Origin: Oscillospiraceae bacterium
Lineage (GTDB): Bacteria > Bacillota > Clostridia > Christensenellales > Aristaeellaceae
Length of the DNA stretch: 9,950 nt
Assembly: GCA_031266295.1 (NCBI GenBank)
Contig: JAISBH010000311.1
Location: 1 to 9,950 of the forward strand
Direction of reading: 5' to 3'
The first letter of the stretch is position 1. Each line of letters starts with the position of its first letter. The notes beneath the pieces were generated by a model. That model was not told the origin of the DNA, did not search any database, and saw only the letters and a program-made list of their open reading frames with translations. A program made the position numbers and the translations under genes. Below, piece after piece: positions 5,936 to 9,950 of this stretch.

Positions 5936-5980
5936 TATATATATATATATATTGACAAAAGGTGATGAGTCATGTATACT
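5936..5980 (+). promoter_or_regulatory. SigA promoter with upstream (TA)8 tract, driving the importer operon
   Basis: TTGACA (5952-5957), a 17-base spacer and TATACT (5975-5980) match the vegetative promoter consensus at 11 of 12 positions. Transcription should begin near 5987. Eight TA units (5936-5951) abut the -35 box and may act as an AT-rich UP element. Because ATG 5962 lies inside the spacer, it cannot be the start of the next gene. Confidence 0.88.
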
Positions 5981-6021
5981 TTCGCATACGCAAAACACGT
6001 CGCATTGTGTTCATTGCGAAA
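5980..6021 (+). promoter_or_regulatory. Leader hairpin or operator overlapping the Shine-Dalgarno of the binding-protein gene
   Basis: TTTCGCA (5980-5986) and TGCGAAA (6015-6021) are exact inverted copies, and AACAC (5994-5998) pairs with GTGTT (6007-6011) within them. The right arm runs into the AAAGGAG ribosome binding site at 6019-6025. In RNA most of the left arm would be at the extreme 5' end, so the same symmetry could instead be a DNA operator at the start site. Confidence 0.45.
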
Positions 6022-6036
6022 GGAGAGTGCACCTCA

Positions 6037-7632
6037 ATGAAGAAACGCTCCATGGTATGCCTCGCCGCTATCCTGTGCGTAATGCTCGCCGCAACAGCGG
6101 CTCCGGCGTTCGCGCTTGATTTGCTGTCCGGCGAAGGCGTCTACCCGCTAACCACTGATCAAACGATCAGCTGGCTGGTGCTGGAAGGCCCGACGGTCAA
6201 CACGGCATACGCCTCGTGGGAGGAATCGCCCTTCCATCGCGACCTGATCAAGCAGACTGGCATTAATATCGACTGGCGTTTTGTGCCGCAAGGCGGCGAC
6301 GCTGGCGCGATATTCAACACGACGATCGCCAGTGGAGATTATCCGGACATCCTCTTTTACGGTGGTGGGCTGCTGACCAACAATATCTCGCTATACATGG
6401 AAGACGGCGTCATTCGCGACCTGACTGAAAAAATGCCCGAATGGTCGCCCGCGTACTACGCCTTCCTGCAGAATAACGAGACGTATCTGCGTTCCAAGAA
6501 GACCGACGACGGCAAGTTGTACGGCTACGGCTTCTTCCGCGAAGGCGGCGGCTGGAACGACAGCTACCTAGGGCCGGTCGTCCGCAAGGATTGGCTGGAC
6601 GAGCAGGGACTGGCGCTTCCTGTGACGATCTCCGATTGGGACAATGTGCTGAAGGTATTCAAAGAGAAGTACAACGCCCCATTGTCATTCGCGTGGAGCC
6701 GCGTGCAATCGACCGGCATATCGGGCGCGTTCGGCGCGTATGGCTGGTCTGATACAACGTTCTTCATCGACGACGATCAAAAGGTTCAGCTGGCTCAGGC
6801 GCAGCCCGAGTGGCGCGACTATATGGCGAAGCTGAACGAATGGTGGTCCGCCGGACTGCTCGACCAGGATGTATTCACGCTAAAGGATCCCGACGAGCAG
6901 ACCAAGGCCCTGAACGGCTCGGTCGGATTGTCGGTTACATCTATGGGTCAGATGAGCAACTGGCGTAAGGACGCCGCCAACGCCGGTAGCAGCGCCGACT
7001 GGATCGGGCTGCAGTACCCGCACGCCGACGACGACTCGCTGGCGATGGTGTTCGGCGGCTACGGCATCGGTACGACGGTATCGGTAATCACCTCTGCCTG
7101 CAGCGACGAAAAGCTGGAGACCGCGATGCGCCTCCTCGACTACGCGTACACGCAGGAAGGTTTCCTTTATTGGAACTACGGCACTCAGGGGCTGTCGTGG
7201 GACTATGACGCGAACGGCGAACCCGCGTACCTGCCTATCGTGGCCGACGACCCGGACGGCATCAACGACGCCATCTCCAAGTGGGGCGGCTCGACATGGA
7301 GCGGATCGTGCATCCAGTCCAATCTGATGCTCTATCTCAAGAATACGCCGGAATCCATCGCGGCCAACGATCTGTGGTTCTATCCCAACGAGGATGTAAG
7401 CGCGAAATGGAAGTATCCTCCGGGAATCACGCCGACCGCCGACGAATCGCTTGAGGCGCAGGATCTGCTCTCCACGATTGAGATCTACATCAAAGAGACC
7501 TCCGCGAAGTACGTCACCGGCGAACAGTCGATCGATACGTTCGATCAGTTCGTTGAGACGCTGAACTCGATGGGGCTGCAGCGTCTAATCGAACTCCGTC
7601 AGGCTGCGTACGACAGGTTCCTCGCGCGTTAA
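6037..7632 (+). CDS. Extracellular solute-binding protein of an oligosaccharide ABC importer (LplA/YtcQ type)
   Basis: Captures a sugar or glycoside outside the cell and hands it to the two permeases encoded downstream. The 531 residues begin with a signal peptide (MKKRSMVCLAAILC, hydrophobic core, APAFA then LDLL). The mature part has the family 1 features: TGINIDWRFVPQ early, NTTIASGDYPDIL, LYGYGFFREGG, VRKDWLDEQGLALPVTISDW, MRLLDYAYTQEGFLYWNYGTQG, and a C-terminal IEIYIKE...FDQFVETLNSMGL segment. ATG 6037 is chosen over ATG 5962 because it follows AAAGGAG (6019-6025), lies downstream of the promoter start site and begins the signal peptide exactly. No lipobox (LxxC with small residues) is evident around the cysteines at residues 8 and 15, which is unusual for a Gram-positive binding protein that should be lipid-anchored. 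Substrate unknown. Confidence 0.93.
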   Translation: MKKRSMVCLAAILCVMLAATAAPAFALDLLSGEGVYPLTTDQTISWLVLEGPTVNTAYASWEESPFHRDLIKQTGINIDWRFVPQGGDAGAIFNTTIASGDYPDILFYGGGLLTNNISLYMEDGVIRDLTEKMPEWSPAYYAFLQNNETYLRSKKTDDGKLYGYGFFREGGGWNDSYLGPVVRKDWLDEQGLALPVTISDWDNVLKVFKEKYNAPLSFAWSRVQSTGISGAFGAYGWSDTTFFIDDDQKVQLAQAQPEWRDYMAKLNEWWSAGLLDQDVFTLKDPDEQTKALNGSVGLSVTSMGQMSNWRKDAANAGSSADWIGLQYPHADDDSLAMVFGGYGIGTTVSVITSACSDEKLETAMRLLDYAYTQEGFLYWNYGTQGLSWDYDANGEPAYLPIVADDPDGINDAISKWGGSTWSGSCIQSNLMLYLKNTPESIAANDLWFYPNEDVSAKWKYPPGITPTADESLEAQDLLSTIEIYIKETSAKYVTGEQSIDTFDQFVETLNSMGLQRLIELRQAAYDRFLAR

Positions 7633-7640
7633 TCAAAACG

Positions 7641-7676
7641 CAGACGGGGGCGGCTTCATCGGTCGCCCCTGTTTTT
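7641..7676 (+). terminator. Intercistronic terminator/attenuator between binding protein and permease
   Basis: GGGGCGGC (7647-7654) pairs with GTCGCCCC (7662-7669), 8 bp with one wobble and a 7-base loop, followed by TGTTTTT (7670-7676). The stem can extend outward through the CAGACG/TGTTTT flanks. It lies 14 bases after the binding-protein stop. Partial termination here would give more binding protein than permease. Confidence 0.8.
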
Positions 7677-7738
7677 ACAAAGTTTTCGAACGGACCGTAG
7701 CACAGTTTTAACAGAGATGAAAGGGCGGCTGATCCGTC

Positions 7739-8689
7739 ATGACAAGCGCCGACGCCGTTTCCCACCTCCCGCCCAGGCGCACGGTCGGGCAAGCATTAGC
7801 GCGGGATTTCAGGACTAACTGGGCCAAGTACCTGATTGTTCTCCCGGTGCTTGTATACTTGTTTATTTTTGCATACAGGCCGTTGATCGCGCTCCAGGTA
7901 GCGTTCAAAGAATACCGCCCCACGCGCGGTATATACGGCAGTCCATGGGTCGGACTGAAGCAGTTCCGCTCGTTCTTTAGCGATGTTTATACCCCGCGCA
8001 TCATTCGCAATACGCTGACTATCAGCATCCTGACAATACTGTTCGGATTTCCGGCGCCGATACTGCTGGCGCTGCTGCTCAACGAACTACGTTCCGTGCG
8101 ATTCAGGCGCATCGTACAGACGGTCACCTACATGCCATACTTCATATCGATGATTGTGGCGATGTCGATCGTTACGATCTATACGCGCAGCGACGGGCTG
8201 TTCTCGCAGATCAGCGTGGCGCTGGGCGGTCAGCCTCAGAACCTCCTGATCAACCCGCGTTACTTCTATCCCATATATGTTATATCCGATCTGTGGCAAT
8301 ACATCGGATGGAATTCGATCATCTACCTGGCAGCGTTGACCAGCATCGATCAAGAGCAGTATGAGGCGGCGCGGATCGACGGGGCGAGCCGGTATAAGCA
8401 GGTTCTTCACATTACGATACCGGGGTTGCGGCCGACTATAGTCATACTGTTCATACTGCGCATGGGTGGCATCCTCAACGTCGGTTATGAGAAGGTGCTG
8501 CTGCTGTACAGTGATCCGACTTTCGCAGTCGCGGACGTTATATCCACGTACGTGTATCGCCGCGGCATACTGGGCACGGCCGTCAGTTATTCGGCGGCAG
8601 TCGGATTGTTCAACTCGGTGGTCAACGTTGCATTCCTGCTGGGCGCAAACTGGGTCAGCCGCCGGATAACCGAGAGCGGACTGTTCTGA
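7739..8689 (+). CDS. ABC sugar importer permease, LplB type
   Basis: First inner-membrane permease subunit of the importer. The 316 residues have a hydrophilic N-terminus, a first membrane segment (YLIVLPVLVYLFIFAY), and about five more (TISILTILFGFPAPILLALL, YFISMIVAMSIVTIY, an SDLWQYIGWNSIIYLAAL segment, then two near the C-terminus). The EAA loop that docks the ATPase is at about residue 209: EAARIDGASRYKQ followed by ITIPGLRPT. It starts at ATG 7739, with only a moderate AAGGGCGG upstream. The gap of 106 bases from the binding protein holds the attenuator. It belongs with the preceding and following genes; the usual ATPase gene is absent. Confidence 0.93.
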   Translation: MTSADAVSHLPPRRTVGQALARDFRTNWAKYLIVLPVLVYLFIFAYRPLIALQVAFKEYRPTRGIYGSPWVGLKQFRSFFSDVYTPRIIRNTLTISILTILFGFPAPILLALLLNELRSVRFRRIVQTVTYMPYFISMIVAMSIVTIYTRSDGLFSQISVALGGQPQNLLINPRYFYPIYVISDLWQYIGWNSIIYLAALTSIDQEQYEAARIDGASRYKQVLHITIPGLRPTIVILFILRMGGILNVGYEKVLLLYSDPTFAVADVISTYVYRRGILGTAVSYSAAVGLFNSVVNVAFLLGANWVSRRITESGLF

Positions 8690-8710
8690 TAGGCAGGTGG
8701 AGGTATGGTT

Positions 8711-9634
8711 ATGCAGAAAACCGCACAGGCACCCTCTTTACATAATAATCCCACGCTGATAAAGCGCACGCGCGGCGAGCGCACATTTGATGTGCTCAAC
8801 ATCGTCTTTATGGTGGCGCTGTGCCTGATTACGATGTACCCGATGTACTTCGTAATTTGCGCGGCATTTTCCAGCAATATTGAGTTGTTGATGCACCCCG
8901 GTTTCCTGCCGTGGCCGATGGGGTTCAACGTAGGCGCTTTTCGCCTGGCGCTCAAGCATCCGCTGCTGTTGAGCGGATACAAAAACATAATGATTATTTT
9001 GGGTGTGTCACTGCCCATCAATATCCTGTTAACGCTGTTGTGCGGGTATTTCTTGGCGGCAAAGGATGTGTTGTTCAAGAAACCGATACTGGCGCTGATC
9101 ATGTTTACGATGTTCTTTAACGCGGGCATGATCCCTAATTATTTGAACATAAATACCCTGGGGTTGCTCAATAGTATGTGGTCGCTGATACTGCCCGGCG
9201 CGATGAGCGTGTATAACTCGATTATCTGCAAGACCGCAATGGAAGGGTTGCCCGACAGCCTGCATGAATCGGCGAAACTGGACGGCGCGAATGATCTGGT
9301 GATACTGTTCCGGATAGTGCTTCCGCTGATAATGCCGACAGTGGCCGTGCTGCTGCTGTATTACGGCGTTGGGCATTGGAATGCGTGGTTCAACGCGACG
9401 CTGTATATCAGAGAGGATAAGAAACTGCCGATCCAGAACATACTGCGCGCCGTGCTGATCCAAAACTCCTCGATATTCAACTCGGCTGTGACAGAAAACG
9501 ACCGCATCAACGATTTCGCCGAGACGATCAAGTATTCCGCGATCGTTATAACAACAGTGCCGGTATTGGCAATCTACCCGTTCCTGCAGAAGTACTTCGT
9601 GAAGGGCGTTCTGATCGGGGCGGTTAAGGGGTAA
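8711..9634 (+). CDS. ABC sugar importer permease, YtcP (CarB-like) type
   Basis: Second permease subunit, 307 residues, expected to pair with the upstream LplB-type protein. Hydrophobic segments include VLNIVFMVALCLITMYPMYF, a segment ending LTLLCGYFLAAK, ILALIMFTMFFNAGMIPNY and AVLLLYYGVGHW. The EAA loop is at about residue 186 (ESAKLDGANDLVILFRIVLP). The GHWNAWFNATLYI segment and the C-terminal KYFVKGVLIGAVKG are characteristic of the subfamily. An ATG at 8705 lies only one base after GGAGG (8699-8703); ATG 8711, 7 bases after it, is preferred. It is 21 bases after the previous stop, so the two are translated from one transcript. Confidence 0.93.
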   Translation: MQKTAQAPSLHNNPTLIKRTRGERTFDVLNIVFMVALCLITMYPMYFVICAAFSSNIELLMHPGFLPWPMGFNVGAFRLALKHPLLLSGYKNIMIILGVSLPINILLTLLCGYFLAAKDVLFKKPILALIMFTMFFNAGMIPNYLNINTLGLLNSMWSLILPGAMSVYNSIICKTAMEGLPDSLHESAKLDGANDLVILFRIVLPLIMPTVAVLLLYYGVGHWNAWFNATLYIREDKKLPIQNILRAVLIQNSSIFNSAVTENDRINDFAETIKYSAIVITTVPVLAIYPFLQKYFVKGVLIGAVKG

Positions 9635-9641
9635 TGGGAAT

Positions 9642-9678
9642 CGGTTGCGCTCCGGAACAGACTATCGGAACGCAACCG
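9642..9678 (+). repeat. Hairpin just after the importer operon
   Basis: CGGTTGCG (9642-9649) pairs with CGCAACCG (9671-9678); past one mismatch, TCCG (9651-9654) pairs with CGGA (9666-9669). There is no T-run, so it is a poor intrinsic terminator but may stabilise the 3' end. Part of it (9641-9662) recurs inverted at 9810-9831 and in diverged direct orientation at about 9742-9769. Confidence 0.6.
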
Positions 9679-9679
9679 T

Positions 9680-9734
9680 GGGGAACCCCCTCTGTCGCTG
9701 CGGCGACATCTCCCCCCTAGGGGGGAGATGAGGG
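9680..9734 (+). repeat. Intergenic palindromic repeat, copy 1
   Basis: A 55-base unit with two hairpins. TGTCGC-TGCG-GCGACA (9693-9708) is the first. The second is a perfect 24-base palindrome at 9707-9730 centred on CCTAGG. The same unit recurs inverted at 9835-9889. From memory, similar 'GTCGCTGCGGCGACATCTCCC' intergenic elements are widespread in gut Clostridia; this was not searched. Confidence 0.8.
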
Positions 9735-9834
9735 CTAGGAGGACGGATTGCGTTCCGAGGTAGACTATCCAGGGACAACAGGCAGTCCGAAGCCGATTGT
9801 GGCTTTAGAGTCTGTTCCGTAACGTAACCGACAA

Positions 9835-9889
9835 CCCTCATCGCCCCCCTAGGGGGAGATGTCGCCGCAGCGACAGAGGGGGTTCCCCC
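9835..9889 (-). repeat. Intergenic palindromic repeat, copy 2 (inverted)
   Basis: The reverse complement matches 9680-9734 nearly base for base, with differences mainly in the length of the C/G runs and one base in the final arm. It lies 9 bases beyond the stop codon of the minus-strand partial gene, so on that strand it follows the gene just as copy 1 follows the importer operon. Confidence 0.8.
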
Positions 9890-9898
9890 GTCCCCCCG

Positions 9899-9949
9899 TC
9901 ACTCCCCCACCAGCAATAACTTAAGCTCGTCGACAAGCCCTTTCGCCGT
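9899..9949 (-). CDS. 3' end of an unidentified minus-strand gene (partial)
   Basis: Reading leftward from the window edge, one minus frame gives TAKGLVDELKLLLVGE and then TGA (complement of 9901-9899). The peptide looks like an amphipathic helical C-terminus, and the stop is followed at once by the palindromic repeat. Another frame closes at a TAA within ten codons. Sixteen residues are too few to assign a function. Confidence 0.45.
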   Translation of the reverse strand, partial: TAKGLVDELKLLLVGE

Positions 9950-9950
9950 A

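Noticed and set aside
5962..6036. N-terminal extension of the binding protein from ATG 5962
   Set aside because: That ATG lies inside the promoter spacer, upstream of the expected transcription start, and the extension would bury the signal peptide.
8587..9129. Minus-strand ORF of 180 residues
   Set aside because: Antisense across the junction of two conserved permease genes.
9641..9889. CRISPR array
   Set aside because: Repeats are few, inverted and unevenly spaced, with no regular spacers or cas genes.

Overview
The window looks like a chromosomal segment of an uncultured, gut-type Firmicute (class Clostridia; possibly a Christensenellales-like lineage). This is inferred from strong GGAGG-type ribosome binding sites, a canonical SigA promoter, an LplA/LplB/YtcP-type sugar importer without its own ATPase, a Cys-rich coat-like protein and the intergenic palindromic repeats. 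No rRNA, tRNA or CRISPR array was seen, and the species cannot be named from this sequence.

Layout. Bases 1-99 are the 3' end of an unidentified plus-strand gene, closed by a hairpin terminator. A 260-base gap with a striking 61-base inverted repeat leads into asnB (359-2239), a complete glutamine-dependent asparagine synthetase. Next comes a putative NlpC/P60-SH3 cell-wall hydrolase (about 2290/2326-3123). Its strong Shine-Dalgarno is followed by ATA where a start codon should be. Bases 3124-3676 hold no convincing gene but several inverted repeats, including a 122-base palindromic unit. A lower-GC minus-strand gene (3677-4483) encodes a secreted RsiV/DUF3298-like protein. It is followed by a decayed plus-strand remnant of an ISAs1-type transposase (about 4636-4956). 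A cysteine-rich protein of unknown function (5070-5711) ends at a textbook terminator.

The right half is one importer operon: a SigA promoter preceded by a (TA)8 tract, a leader hairpin, a secreted solute-binding protein (6037-7632), an intercistronic hairpin with a T-run, and two permeases (7739-8689, 8711-9634). No ATPase is encoded, so a shared MsmX-type ATPase elsewhere is likely. The intercistronic hairpin would make the binding protein more abundant than the permeases.

The window closes with a cluster of large inverted repeats (9641-9889) lying exactly between the convergent ends of the importer operon and a minus-strand gene cut by the window edge. I found no clear new defence or mobile system. 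The most notable items are the ATA start-codon problem, the palindromic intergenic elements, the hidden transposase remnant under a misleading antisense ORF, and the Cys-rich protein.
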